Below, in pieces: positions 1 to 9,880 of a stretch of DNA of 64,000 nt. Both the position numbers and the translations under genes were made by a program. The notes beneath the pieces were generated by a model. It did not search any database. It saw only the letters and a program-made list of their open reading frames with translations, and was not told where the DNA came from. Where the stretch lies: positions 3,457,852-3,521,851 of the forward strand of contig OX637350.1 of NCBI GenBank assembly GCA_951799405.1. Direction: 5' to 3'. The stretch comes from Agapetus fuscipes. Its lineage: Eukaryota; Arthropoda; Insecta; Trichoptera; Glossosomatidae. The stretch's first letter is position 1; the number at the start of each line of letters is the position of its first letter.

Positions 1-158
1 GGTCATTCTTACCAACCGAAATTTGGTAATATTTGTATGAAGACTAATCAGCTGCTCACTTGCGGTCATCTTGAATTGACAGGTCTGCTTACAAATGCAT
101 CATTAGTTTGTCAAAGCGTGGGCTAAACGGGCGACTAAAATGTCTAAGAATAGCTCCG
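1..158. mobile_element. N element (inverted-repeat MITE-like), cut by the window edge
   Basis: The right end (about 107-158) matches the right terminal repeat of the N element at 52708-52956, including the words TTAGTTTGTCAAAGCG and AAAATGTCTAAGAATAG. The middle (about 1-100) contains the same unique core but in the opposite orientation. No ORF. It is a short non-coding inverted-repeat element; the left end lies outside the window. Confidence 0.6.
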
Positions 159-267
159 TAAGTAATCTAGTAGTAAGTAATTAATTACTAAGTCATCAAG
201 TGGTAAGTATCAGCAGAATGTCTGTATGAACTTATCACATTTCAATTTCATCAATCACTATTTAGCC

Positions 268-500
268 ACCTTAAAGGTAAAAAAAAAGGTTAGTCGGTGT
301 TATGGCCGAGAGGGCCAAGTGGGCTGATCTTTCTAGCGTATTTGAAATAAAATAACATTGGTTCGAGTGCTATGACAAACCTCTAAACTACACGATTTTC
401 AAAGTTTTCGAGTATTTTCTCTCGTAGAAAATAGGTGCATTTATCTGGGAAACCCATGTAAGCTTAATATTTCAGTATCACCTTTCAGATATCGATTTAA
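268..500 (+). mobile_element. M element (MITE-like) interrupted by SINE-C
   Basis: The ends CCTTAAAGGTAAA (268-282) and an imperfect inverted copy near 478-492 match three other M copies (4413-4632, 9881-10123, 54242-54490). In those the termini are inverted repeats containing GTAAAACTGAATAAG. The internal word TTTTCTCTCGTAGAAAATAG is shared. Between 293 and 370 a SINE-C is inserted. Non-coding; the superfamily is not assignable by eye. Confidence 0.55.
293..370 (+). mobile_element. SINE-C, head part (Leu/Ser-tRNA-like)
   Basis: GGTGTTATGGCCGAGAGGG has the A-box form TGGCCGAGNGG of class II (Leu/Ser) tRNAs, and ATTGGTTCGAGT 65 bp later has the B-box form GGTTCGA. Related copies lie on the minus strand at 8252-8453, 19040-19202 and 56404-56530. 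It is a tRNA-derived SINE relic, not a functional tRNA: the acceptor stem and anticodon arm do not pair cleanly. Confidence 0.6.
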
Positions 501-504
501 TTTG

Positions 505-606
505 AATTGGCGCTGGACTAGAGACGAACAAGAGTAGAGAGAGCTCTTGAGGTGTGATTTACACAAAAACAGAGTTCACTACACAAATCAGCATGAAATT
601 TATTTA
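505..606 (+). mobile_element. SINE-B 3' part
   Basis: Starts in the SINE-B body (AATTGGCGCT, then GACGAACAAG) and runs into the SINE-B/CR1-like tail AGAGCTCTTGAGGTGTGA followed by ACACAAAAACAG. The tRNA-like head is missing. Old, diverged copy. Confidence 0.6.
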
Positions 607-1368
607 TTCATTTGTAAACGTAGATAATTATTTCTTTTAAAGATAATGTTTGTTCTATGATTTTTCTCAATATATTAAACGACATCGGTATTTTCACACT
701 CCAATTCCAGGGAAATCAATAAAATTTAATTCAATAGGTCCTTTAATAAGTATTAAAATAAATCACGAAAATTTATGACTTTATGACGAGATGTCAATGA
801 TAATAAATGAGAATATAAATTAAATTATGTCAACGGAAAAGTTTTAGCCATAAATTTAAAATTCATCTTTGGAACTTCAACTCATTAAAGTTGTCGAAGA
901 TCATTAGAGTTTTACAAAACAAAAATAACATCGATATTAAAAATTTTGATCGGTATACATTCACAAAAATATCTAAATACGAGTAGGTACATAAATTAAT
1001 GGAAAGTTGGCATTCATGTTTCATATGCCTTGCTGAAAGATTTTTTCAGTAAACGTGTAGATTATCCTCGAGATGGATCTTGTGAAGTTTGATCACGGTC
1101 GGATTTTTTTTGGTATTTTTTTTTATACAGCTACTCTTGACGCTTACATGGAAATTCGTATCTCTGTTCGTAGTGAAACATCTACCGAGTTCTTACATAA
1201 AATACATTTTTCTTACATAAAAATACAATCTTACATATTTATTTATTTATTTCTGAAATAAATAAATAAAAACAAGCGTATTGTTAGAATTTCAGCCAAA
1301 AGATTATCATGGAAAATTTCAATACGTGAACGTTAATAGCTTTGGAGACCTTCTGTGTTTTTGCAAAG
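607..1368. other. AT-rich stretch, no gene seen
   Basis: No recognised repeat and no convincing coding region. The short ORF at 1073-1261 is low-complexity and runs into an ATTTATTTATTT track. Confidence 0.5.
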
Positions 1369-1634
1369 GGACTTATAGGTTGGTATGAGGCTGACCACCC
1401 ATAGTGTAAGAAATGGTTCACTTTGCCAATGGTGGTCCACTTTGCAATTTGCCTGTTTCAGGGAAGATCGGCAAGAGTTGCCAGGCTTATGTTCATTTGA
1501 GATTGGGTTTTTTTATATTGTAGGTCCACATGCGGCATGTGTGAGCGCGAAATTATGCGTGTCTGCTTGTGGGAATGCATTTAATATGAATCTCAAATGA
1601 TACATATCTTTGCAACTTAGATTTAGATTTAGAA
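1369..1634 (+). mobile_element. D-repeat, near full length
   Basis: The D-repeat is the commonest repeat here: about 250 bp starting TTCCTTGACTTATAGGTTGG, with an internal hairpin CCCTG-TTT-CAGGG, the conserved words GGTTCACTTTGCCAATG and GCATGTG..AGCGCGAA, and ending CTTTGCAACTTAGATT with a short tail of TAGATT or TATAGAT units. This copy has lost the first few bases. The same sequence forms the last 260 bp of the RTE-like LINE (48986-49246), so D copies are either severely truncated LINEs or a SINE built from the LINE 3' end. No tRNA head is visible. Confidence 0.75.
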
Positions 1635-1654
1635 TAATAATAATCTATTAATAA

Positions 1655-1823
1655 ATAATATGCATGCCCACAAACGGGTACGTGTTAGCCGCAAATGCTG
1701 CATGTGTACTTACAAATAAAAATCCAAACCTCAAATCAACATAAGCCTTGCAACTTTTCGACCGAACTTCCCTGAAACAGGGGTAATATTTGAACCATTT
1801 TTTACAGTATGGGTCAAGGAATG
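1655..1823 (-). mobile_element. D-repeat, minus strand, truncated
   Basis: Matches D words in reverse complement (CCCTGAAACAGGGG, ACCATTTTTTACAGTATGGG, GTCAAGGAATG). It lies tail-to-tail with the plus-strand copy at 1369-1634, forming an imperfect inverted pair. Confidence 0.7.
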
Positions 1824-2055
1824 CAGATTAGAATCTATATTTGACTGCGAAGTTAATTAATGAATCTTATTTAGCATGAAGCATTGTCTCCGTAAAGGTG
1901 ACTTCGCCCTCGATAGTACTCGGAAAGCTTTCATTGCAGTGGGTATTAATAGGCACACTGGCAGCCGGTTGCGACACTCATTGTTTAACGAATGCGAGAT
2001 GCAACTTATAATTATTTAATCAATTAATAGTGTACTATATGAAATTCTAGTATCC

Positions 2056-2390
2056 TGACCGTTCCGTAGTCCAGCGGCACCATTTCGGACTCGTAAATGG
2101 AGGAATGTTTATTTCAAACCCAAAATAAAATGCCGGTAAAGCTTACTCAGCCCTTACAAGAAATGAGAACCAGCCCCCTCAGGAGCTAGGAAACCTCCAC
2201 TTCAACTGAAAGAGGTTGGTGTGAGGCCGGCCCCCTTACCCGTAAAAATAAATAGGTCCCGAATCGCCACATGCGACCCCTTCGGGGATAACGCAGGCAA
2301 GAAGTTACACTATATGTGTAGCTTAGTTGCAGTTGCAGGGGGTTCGAATCCCGGCGGAGCTCAAAATATATATATACCATTTATATTGCT
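2056..2390 (+). mobile_element. SINE-B (plus) split by a SINE-A insertion
   Basis: The head CGTTCCGTAGTCCAGCGGCA and TTTCGGACTCGTAAATGGA (2057-2101) is the SINE-B A-box half. The B-box half GGGGTTCGAATCCCGGCGGA resumes at 2338 and is followed by the ATACCATTTATATT body. The intervening 2102-2336 is SINE-A body. So SINE-A lies inside the tRNA-like head of SINE-B. Confidence 0.75.
2102..2336 (+). mobile_element. SINE-A body, nested in SINE-B
   Basis: SINE-A without its tRNA-like head: GTTTATTTCAAACCCAAAAT, TACTCAGCCC, ACAAGAAATGAGAACCAGCC, GAGGCCGGCCCCCTTACC, GACCCCTTCGGGGATAACGC, then the end AGTTACACTATATGTGTAGC. The full SINE-A order is seen at 11011-11331. Non-coding. Confidence 0.8.
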
Positions 2391-2393
2391 GAA

Positions 2394-2581
2394 TAGTTGT
2401 TGTAAGGCTGAATGGACCTTTTGACGACCGGTCTTTGGTAAAGGTTTATGACTTTTTCAACCCAGCGAAGAGCATATTTGAAAACATAAATGGTATAATA
2501 TTTTTTGTGCTCCTCGGGGAGTGAAACCCACAACCTTCCATTAACGAGTCCGAAGTGTTACCACCGGACTACGGACCGGTC
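2394..2581 (-). mobile_element. SINE-B, minus strand
   Basis: Reverse complement of SINE-B: GTTGTAAGGCTGAATGGACC, the body CAACCCAGCGAAGAGCA, then the head ending TACGGACCGGT. It forms a convergent pair with the plus-strand SINE-B just before it. The B-box is degraded (GGGGAGTGAAACCC). Confidence 0.8.
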
Positions 2582-3244
2582 ACAACATCTAGGCAAATCT
2601 TTGTTAGGGTTATTGTCGTGAAATTTCGCATAGAAACTGATCTGGGTCAATATTTACATATCATTAGCAAAAATATTTTGCCAACTTCAGTTCAAACATT
2701 GGAAAATGATTTGTTTTAATTATCGCTTATCGCAAATATTATAACACAGACGTGTATCGATACAGCCTTGCTGCAATTTATTGTCATCATAAATCAAACA
2801 ATTCTCTTCTCTATAGCAAACGAAAACTATCATTAAATGCATCTTGCAACAAAACTCCTTTTCCCGTGGCTGAAAAACGAAGTTAAGACTGTTTGATTCG
2901 TTGGAAATTATCATCTTACCGAACAACAGTTTAATAAATGTAATTGTGTATTGTGAATCAATGAAAGAATTTGAAGAATGAGTTTCTTATTGGCACTACT
3001 TGTTCTTGATAAATTGCCAATTTTCAGCAATCTTTATTCTGACGCAAATGACGTCATCGAAAAAGACATATTGTTTCCGTGGTGATAAAAAAAACCTAAC
3101 CGCATCTATACTCTTAGCAGTAAAGATATATTAACATTAACGATTCACAAGGTCGAAACTCTTGTCAATAAATTCGTTTAAATTCAAATTAATCATCGTT
3201 TTTCATTCAATTAAAACCCACTCGACCAATCCAGTTATAACATA
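2582..3244. other. Unannotated, no gene seen
   Basis: AT-rich; only a 68-codon minus-strand ORF with no recognisable domain. No repeat recognised. Confidence 0.4.
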
Positions 3245-3319
3245 GACCTTCCCTGAAACAGGCAAAGAGAACCATTTTTTGCAGTATGGGTGGTCAGCTT
3301 CATACCAACCTCAAGGAAT
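3245..3319 (-). mobile_element. D-repeat 5' fragment
   Basis: Carries CTTCCCTGAAACAGG, ACCATTTTTTGCAGTATGGG and CTCAAGGAAT: only the 5' third of the D-repeat, ending where a second D copy starts. It may be the remains of a host D into which the next copy inserted. Confidence 0.65.
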
Positions 3320-3561
3320 CTATAATCTAAGTTGCAAGGATATATTCATTCAAAGCTCTCAGATGTATGCCCACAAACAAACACGTGTAGTTCGCGCTTA
3401 CAAATGCTGATTGTGTTCTTACAAATAAAATCCAAAACTCAAATGAACATAAGCCCTGCAACTCTTGCCGACATTCCCTGAAACAGGGGTGACATTGGCA
3501 AAGTGAACCATTTTTTACAGTATGGGTGGTCAGCTTCATCCCAACCTATAAGTCAAGGAAT
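3320..3561 (-). mobile_element. D-repeat, minus strand, full length
   Basis: Complete copy from the tail (CTATAATCTAAGTTGCAAGG) to the 5' end (CCTATAAGTCAAGGAAT). Belongs to the subfamily with ACACGTGTAGTTCGCGC, also seen at 18091, 47661, 56634 and 58537. Confidence 0.8.
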
Positions 3562-3885
3562 GATGGAAGAAATTTAAACAATGAAATAAACAGTGGGTAA
3601 CCTGTCGACTAAAAAAACCTGTAGGTACTGTGGTTATTAGACGGATAGCTATTCTATATGTACATATATATTATCTACGTATTGAAAAAAGACCCGAATA
3701 TTTTTATATAGTTTGTACTTTACCAGTATCGGTGTGTAATGTCTGAATAAGCTGCGAATAGAACTGTCAACTTACCTGAAACATAGAAAGACAAGATTCT
3801 CAAAGAAACTATACATATTATTTTTCAACCGTGCAAAAATAAAAGAGCTACAGAATATTCACTATAGCACGCATTATATGTTATA
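3562..3885. repeat. E repeat, copy 1
   Basis: Colinear with 53213-53755: both follow a D-repeat 5' end and share AATGGAAGAAA-like, GTGTGTAATGTCTGAATAAG, CTTACCTGAAACATAG and CTACAGAATATTCACTA. Unknown family. On the minus strand both copies keep CAG|GTAAGT, a perfect-looking splice donor, so it could derive from a transcribed unit. No extended ORF. Confidence 0.55.
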
Positions 3886-4412
3886 AGTGAAGAGTTAGTT
3901 AAAAATAGTATCTATCTATTTAAAAAAAAAAAAGTGGTTGGCGTATGGCCGGCTGGAATAAATACTAAAAACTATTCCAGTCAGACCTCACGTTTGTGAT
4001 TTGTATGTATTTCTACTTGAACTGCAATTACAGGAAATGACCACGCCAGTGTATGCGGCTAATCAGAGTCTCATATTATGTACTAAGCTTGCGGCAATTG
4101 CAGAATTACAAATCTGTAAGTGAGCATAGCCGTGCGGTTTGCTAACGGACACTGGACACTGTGTATGGACTATGAATGCAAAGAGATGTTAGGAACCTCA
4201 AGGATCGTAGTGTAGCGTTCAACGAGTCAAATGCATAAAAGAGTTGTAGAAAGAAAGAACGGATTTTAGCACATAGGTATGTAAAATGGACGGTTTCGTC
4301 CGCATTCCGCAAGTCACAACCGTCAGAATTAATTCTGGAATCACCCAAAGCGAGGTCAATCGTAGAATACGAATTCCTTGAAAAGTTCATCCGGTCGACA
4401 ATCATTAAGTCG
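3886..4412. other. Unannotated, no gene seen
   Basis: The minus-strand ORF 4142-4405 (87 codons) has no family I can name; the peptide STIDLALGDSRI faintly recalls non-LTR endonuclease ends, but this is too weak to call. Confidence 0.3.
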
Positions 4413-4632
4413 CCATCTTCAAGGTAAAAGTGAATAAGTGTTAATTCAGTGATTTGAGAAATCGCAGATAAAACCTTTTATTGGGTGCAACTTTAGTAAT
4501 TGAACTAATGACGAGAAGGTGCTCATGACAGTGTTGTAAACTACAGGATTTTCACAATTGTTGTATGTTTTTCATCGTAGCAAATAGGAAAAAAAGGTGC
4601 ATTTATCTGAGAAATCCATATTTGCTTAATAC
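4413..4632 (+). mobile_element. M element
   Basis: Begins TTCAAGGTAAAAGTGAATAAG and contains CAGTGATTTGAGAAATCGCA, GTGCATTTATCTGAGAAA and GCTTAATA, as in the M copies at 9881 and 54242. The right terminus is truncated. Confidence 0.6.
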
Positions 4633-5469
4633 GCCGACAAACAGTAATGTATGTACCTGTAATGTATGGAAATAAATAATTTATGAAATTGAAAAAACAG
4701 AAAATTCGTAAGACAGCTTAGTCTAGTGATCGTAAAAGAGAGCTTTATGATACAGCGTTTAAGAGAAAGGGTTACTTTTAATTTTCTATTGTTAGTGCAT
4801 TCACAGAGTGCAAATTCATTTTAATTGAAATTAAAAAAATATATTTTAAAACATAGTTTTATTTTCACTTATTTTGAGTTGACAAGGCCTAAGCGCTATC
4901 GGACTTTATCCGTCCATCTTCAGAGGCTAACTCAGTTATTTTTTTCACCTTAGAAAAGATTGGCAGCGTCATGGGAAACACGATGCAAGCGTTTTAACCA
5001 AGGCGCGGCTGGACAGTTGCAATTACAATACGATCAACACTAACCAATACAATAAACCATCACTGAAAACCAGTAACCAAGATAAAGATATTCTATATCA
5101 GATGGATACGATATCTGAAACATACGACAACTGAGACATAGTCGAAGCATACGATAAGCGAGGTTAAACTGCAACTATGTAGTTATCTACTCTAAGTTGC
5201 AGACGATCTGATTACGTCATGGCACTCCTAGGATGCCCTCGAGGCGTGAAAGCAGATGTGCCTACAGATACATGCGCTGTCCGGCCAACTTCCGCACAAG
5301 AAATGCCGCAAACGTCAGACATAACCCAATTACTAATTACTGGGACTTCGTGTAACTCTACACTGAACTAAGCACAATTTTACTCATTTGAAATCTAGAT
5401 CTGGTTGCTGAATCAGCCCCTTTGACCCTAGGGGGTACGTTATCATTTCTTGTGAAGCCTATTGTAGTT
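4633..5469. other. Unannotated, no gene seen
   Basis: No repeat recognised. The minus-strand ORF 5358-5681 (107 codons) overlaps SINE and Penelope-like sequence and is a chance ORF. Confidence 0.4.
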
Positions 5470-5785
5470 GTGAAATCCAACCACCACCGAAACGGGAAAT
5501 CATTTTTGTGGGATAAGAGTTTTAAGCTTACACGGCCGGCTGATGATGGCCGGCTGTAGACAAGTTTCCCGGTCATTGTAGTTTTTATCAAGATATTCAT
5601 CATTGCACTTTCATGTTGAAGAAGCCGATCGTAGATAAGGGCGACACTTCCGGAAACTCCAGCTCCCATAGACCACGGCAACAGATCTCGGGAAACTTCT
5701 CTCCAGCATCATTTTTGTGGGAAATCTCGGTGGGATTCGGACCAGAGCTCTCGGCATGGTATGCAAGCACTCTACCAGCAAATAA
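5470..5785 (-). mobile_element. SINE-A (minus), split by a Penelope-like insertion
   Basis: CACCGAAACGGGAAATCATT (5485 on) is SINE-A body; it continues after the insert at 5708-5782 with CTCGGTGGGATTCGG, CTCTCGGCATGGTATGCAAG and the A-box side CACTCTACCA. The 15-bp word ATCATTTTTGTGGGA occurs at 5499-5513 and again at 5708-5722, flanking 194 bp of foreign sequence. Confidence 0.75.
5514..5707 (+). mobile_element. Short Penelope-like (PLE) 3'-end copy with inverted 5' tail
   Basis: Positions 5605-5707 match the 3' end of the PLE at 34905-35014 (GAAGAAGCC, CGGAAACTCCAGCTCCCA, AGACCACGGCAACAGATC, CTCCAGCATC). Positions 5514-5549 (CTTACACGGCCGGCTGATGA) are the reverse complement of the PLE terminus at 35015-35043, so the terminal tail sits inverted at the 5' end. 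PLEs are known for inverted terminal organisation and variable target duplications. The hammerhead-like core is degraded here (TTGAAGA, and GACAC in place of GAAAC). No ORF. Confidence 0.75.
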
Positions 5786-5805
5786 CATTTTTAATATCAA
5801 CAAAT

Positions 5806-5963
5806 TATAACATGTATGGACATCAAAAACTACAAAGAAAACAAATTCTAATTTAAAAACCCCTAGCCGCCAGCATCACAGATCAACCGCTATTTCTTTC
5901 TGTCCTTACACACTTCTTTCATTTCCTCCAGAGTCATAACCTTCTTCATACAGGCTCTATAAT
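5806..5963 (-). pseudogene. RTE-like LINE, ORF2 C-terminal fragment
   Basis: Matches 49310-49440 on the same strand, including CATCACAGATCAACCGC, TTTCATTTCCTCCAGAGTC and ATAACCTTCTTCATACA, which encode the C-terminal CMKKVMTLEE..KEVCKDR segment. The D-like tail is missing and the sequence is cut short on both sides. Confidence 0.8.
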
Positions 5964-6830
5964 ATACCTACTGCATGAAATTAAACATAAATATTAACTA
6001 AGCAACTTGTAAAACATTGCGTACATCAAACATGCATTACACAAATTACATATTTAATTATCTTTTTGATTAAACATCAGTTAATATTTCATTGAATTAA
6101 AAAAACATGAAACTGGATGAACGACTTTTTAAATTAGAATAACGGTCGTTAGATATATTGTATAGATTTCACAAAACGGATTTTACGAACTGTGTTGTAG
6201 AGAAGAACAGATTGTGCGTAAATTTTATTTTCTTTTTTTCCATATGAAAGGATAGTAATAATTAATGAATAAAAAGGTGAAAATAAGTCGAAAGTAGGTA
6301 CTTAAGAAAGGAAAAAAACGCTAAGATCATTTTTTTTTCATTATAATTACTCTTGAATTGGGTTTTTTAATAATTTTATGGTGAAAAAATATTTATGAAA
6401 CACATGGTTTAATAATAAGTTTTATTTGAGTTAAGTTAATTAGTTGTTATTGTATTTAGTTAAGTAATTTGTTATGGCATTCCAGTGCTATAGAAAAACC
6501 TAGTTAAATGTGATCTAGTTAAAGTTAAGTGTGAAAAATATAGTAAGAGTCGAGACTTATTTTTAAGTTACTACTACAAGCATAGGGTCAAGCTAGTAAC
6601 CCAAGTACGAGTATTTACTGAACTAACTAGGTAATTACTAAGTAAAATAAAAGTAAATATTAGAAATTTTGTATGAAAATAAAATAGCACAAACAACATA
6701 CCAAACATAATTTTAGATTACTCACTATCTAACTTAGAAAAAAGCAGTAGGTACTTGGGAGTAAGAAAAACAAAAGCAATTAGGAGTATTTTAAATTAGA
6801 ATTACGGTCGTTACATAGTTTTTACGCAAA
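5964..6830. other. AT-rich stretch with one G-element arm
   Basis: No gene. 6170-6218 (CAAAACGGATTTTACGAACTG, then GTAGAGAAGAAC) resembles the left arm of the G element at 48603. The word TTTTAAATTAGAATWACGGTCGTT is present twice, at 6127 and 6789 (one base differs). Confidence 0.45.
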
Positions 6831-7321
6831 CGCAACTAACCTACACATATAGTGTAACTTCTTGCCTGCGTTATCCCCGAAGGGGTCCGCATGTGGCGAT
6901 TCGGGACCTATTTATTTTACGGGTAAGGGGGACGGCCTCACACCAACCACTTTCAGTTGAAATGGGGTTTCCCAGCTCCCGGCGGGGCTGGTTCTCATTT
7001 CTTGTGAAGGCCGAGTAAGCCTTTGAGATCGAACCCTTACTCTCGGCATGGAATGCAAGCATTCTATCAATTGAGCTATCGACCTTTTTTATGAGCTTGG
7101 TCGTTTTCACTATAAAGCGCCAATTCTCAAGCAAGACCCAGTTGCTGTAAGGCTGGATGGACCTTTAGTGACCGGTCATTGGTAAAGGTTTATGAATTTT
7201 TCAACCCAGCGAAGAGCAAATTTGAAAATATAAATGGTATATTTTTTGTGCTCCGCCGGGATTCGAACCCACAACCTTCCATTCAGAGTCCGAAGTGTTT
7301 CCACTGACCTACGGACCGGTA
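6831..7321 (-). mobile_element. Composite SINE (SINE-B fused to SINE-A), minus strand, full length
   Basis: Read on the minus strand, 7321-7087 is a complete SINE-B head and body (ACCGGTCCGTAGGTCAGTGG, GGTTCGAATCCCGGCGGA, TGCTCTTCGCTGGGTTGAAA), and 7086-6831 is SINE-A (GTCGATAGCTCAATTGATAG to the end TGTGTAGG). The SINE-A half carries a deletion joining GGTTCGATCTCAAAG directly to the TACTCGGCC segment. The same junction and deletion occur at 38711-39135 and 53767-54107, so this is a genuine dimeric SINE family. Confidence 0.85.
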
Positions 7322-7359
7322 CGCAATCAAAAGTTTTTTTACAACCCGAGTTTAAGAGA

Positions 7360-7510
7360 TGAATGGGTTTTTCAAAGTTTTGTCAAAGTCCTATTTCACG
7401 TCATCACGAGATGTGTTGAAGAAGAAACACATCTGATGATGACACCGACGAAACGTTGAGAAACACTTTCTAATCTACACTGATTGTAAAATCCATTTTT
7501 TAGTATATGT
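7360..7510 (+). mobile_element. G-like element with degraded hammerhead-like core
   Basis: Contains CTGATGA (7433-7439) and GAAAC (7450-7454), preceded by a perfect 9-bp hairpin (7409-7417 pairs with 7426-7434). A candidate NUH triplet GTC at 7400-7402 can pair with the sequence after GAAAC. The flank to the right (GAGAAACACTTTC, GTAAAATCCATTTTTTA) matches the right arm of the G element at 48734. Stem II is shortened and does not pair, so this copy is probably dead. Confidence 0.5.
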
Positions 7511-8251
7511 AACAAGAAAGCAAGACGCTACGTCTCAAGTCTTTTACTAATCAAATTTAATAGTATATTTAGGTTTCTAGGACTAGCTACAACAGGAGAG
7601 AATAGGGTGATGGAGTTAGGAGGGAACTAAACATAATCATGCTATTTGTTTAACGTAAGTTTCTAGACAAGACAGGACAGGACAGGACAGAACAAGACAG
7701 ACAGTGCAACGACATCCACAGAAGTTTGTTTGTTTGGTCTGGCACTCACCATAAATTCCTGCTGCTTCAGTATATCATCTACCCGCAACCCCCGCCCCTA
7801 AACAAAACAGGGAATAACATACAAATTAATCATTTTGCCAATTGGACATAACAAAAAATAACAATAAAATGTAAACGCTTATCCAGATATTCAGGAATTT
7901 AAGCTAAGAAACAATGAATAAAGCACACTTATTTATAACATGCTGGTATCCAATACATCATCCCTTCTGTTATATATCATCCCTTCTGAGATCATGTCTT
8001 CAGAATGAAGTCATGAAAGACTTGCTAACAACGTAGCTAATGCGATGCAAAAAAGTGGTTTATGGAGAAAAGGGAAACATATATAATGTTATTTCTTGCT
8101 TAGTATCGTTTTCACATATTCTTGTGACGATTGACCGCTGAGAGGAAACAAAGTTCGAATTTTGTACCGAGACCAATGTTTCGAAAAGTAGATTTAAGAT
8201 GATATAATTTCAATACAATGAAAAAAAATACAAGATATACTTTTTTTTACA
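7511..8251. other. Unannotated; GACAG microsatellite at 7666-7703
   Basis: A run of GACAG units lies at about 7666-7703. Otherwise no gene or repeat recognised. Confidence 0.5.
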
Positions 8252-8453
8252 ATAGATTTGTGGAAAGGAATGCAACCCACCAACCTATTTTGCCTGGCCA
8301 GTTGTCGAAATGCGAAAGCAGAAGCTTGTGTGCATGCAACGGCATCTGTTGAACCAGGGTCGAAGTTATGGTCAAGTGGGCTAGACGCAAGATTCGAACC
8401 AACGTTGTCCGGTTCCAAATACCGCGCCTCTACCCCTCGGCCATAACACCGAC
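8252..8453 (-). mobile_element. SINE-C, minus strand
   Basis: On the minus strand: GTCGGTGTTATGGCCGAGGG (A-box), GCGCGGTATTTGGAACCGG, then GTTGGTTCGAATCTTGCG (B-box), followed by a SINE-specific body with CTTGACCATAACTTCGACC and TTGCATGCACACAAGC. Class II tRNA-like head. Best-preserved of the four copies. Confidence 0.7.
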
Positions 8454-9150
8454 GAAACATATGAATTGCTTTTCAGAAATGAGTTGTTTTTTACATATTA
8501 TATTAAACCTTCGTAGAGTCGTAAATAACCAAAATGCAGAACAAGGTACAAAAATGAAATGTCGTGCAAAAATCGCCAAAAGCGGGGAATTGGTTTCATT
8601 CGCAAGAATTGCAGAATAATCAAAAACAATGAGTCTGATATCAATAGCAGCAAATGAGAGAGAGGGAGACAGAAAAAAGGAGTGAAGTACAAAACAACGG
8701 ATACGCGGGAGTCACGTAAAGGTAAGTATGTAGAACGAATCAAATTTGGCAAACCTCCAAAACGAGCGTCGCACCACTAAAACGGGGAAAAACAAATGGG
8801 GACGAATTCATAAAAAAAAACATGCAGTTTTTATTTCAATATTTCTCACAATTTTCATGGGTAATAAATTTGATGTCTCCAATGATAGTTTCAATAATGG
8901 TGCATCCATAAAAAATATACGTAGGAAGGTTCACAAAAAGTTGGAGAATAAAACGAGAAAAATATATTTATGAAGCAAAGAATATTGATTAGGTCCCACA
9001 AGAATTGAAAACATTTTTCGATAGAAAGCAATCAATATAATTCAATGAGACTGAATAAAACAGAAATCGGCTGATTTTTCTCGTTTTCGATGGGATTTAC
9101 AGGTTAAATTTGTTAGCTGATGGAATCGAAATGCATTCTTATTATTATTC
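8454..9150. other. Unannotated, no gene seen
   Basis: Short ORFs on both strands (8368-8973) are AT-rich and overlap one another; none has a recognisable domain. Confidence 0.4.
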
Positions 9151-9245
9151 TTCATGTTCATTTGAGGTTTGATTTTTAATTTATAAGCCCACATGCAGCA
9201 TTTGTAAGCGTGTAAACAGACACGTGTTTGTAGACATGACATTTT
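9151..9245 (+). mobile_element. D-repeat internal fragment
   Basis: TTCATGTTCATTTGAGGTTT, then CACATGCAGCATTTGTAAGC and CACGTGTTTGT match the middle of the D-repeat. Both ends are missing. Confidence 0.6.
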
Positions 9246-9880
9246 TGACAAACACTTTGGATATCAATCTAAGTCGGAACTTGCTAGCGCTTACGACATA
9301 GCTCCATAGATAAAAAAAAATCACAGTACACCTTATTTTTGGAAACGAATCGCTATCTCGTCGCCTTAAGGTCGTAAGTAATTTAGCAGAATATTAGAGG
9401 CCTACAAAAGTTATTATTTTTTCCTTAGTTTCAAGAACTGTCCCCCGGGAAGGAAGCATGCGTAGTAGGTTCGGTAGGCCGCCTCATTCCAAATCAGCGA
9501 CCGTGGTCAATGTTCTTTTGTACCAAGTACCTGCTACAAAGCCATAACGCTTTACCAAAACACGTATGAAAACTAAATAAGCGCCTTTATTGAGCGTTTT
9601 ATTTTAGATAGATTTTTGGTGACTACAATGGTTTAGTTTAAACGTGGAGGTCTGGAACGGATGTCCCTCCCGAAGCATAATGGAACGATTATTGTACTCG
9701 GCCCAACATGACCATTTACAAGTCAGTTTTAAATTAATTCGAGCGTGTTAATTCAACAAAAATGCACGGTTATGAATACTTCAATCATTTTTTTAAGGAG
9801 AATTGGCCTATAACGCAATGAGTCATTTTAAAATGCATGAAAATGTTCCTAGCATATCTAAAGATCGAAAGTCCATATAT
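9246..9880. other. Unannotated, no gene seen
   Basis: No repeat or coding region recognised. Confidence 0.4.

Noticed and set aside
4142..4405. Possible host gene exon or endonuclease fragment on the minus strand
   Set aside because: A single short match-like peptide, no second motif, no splice context.
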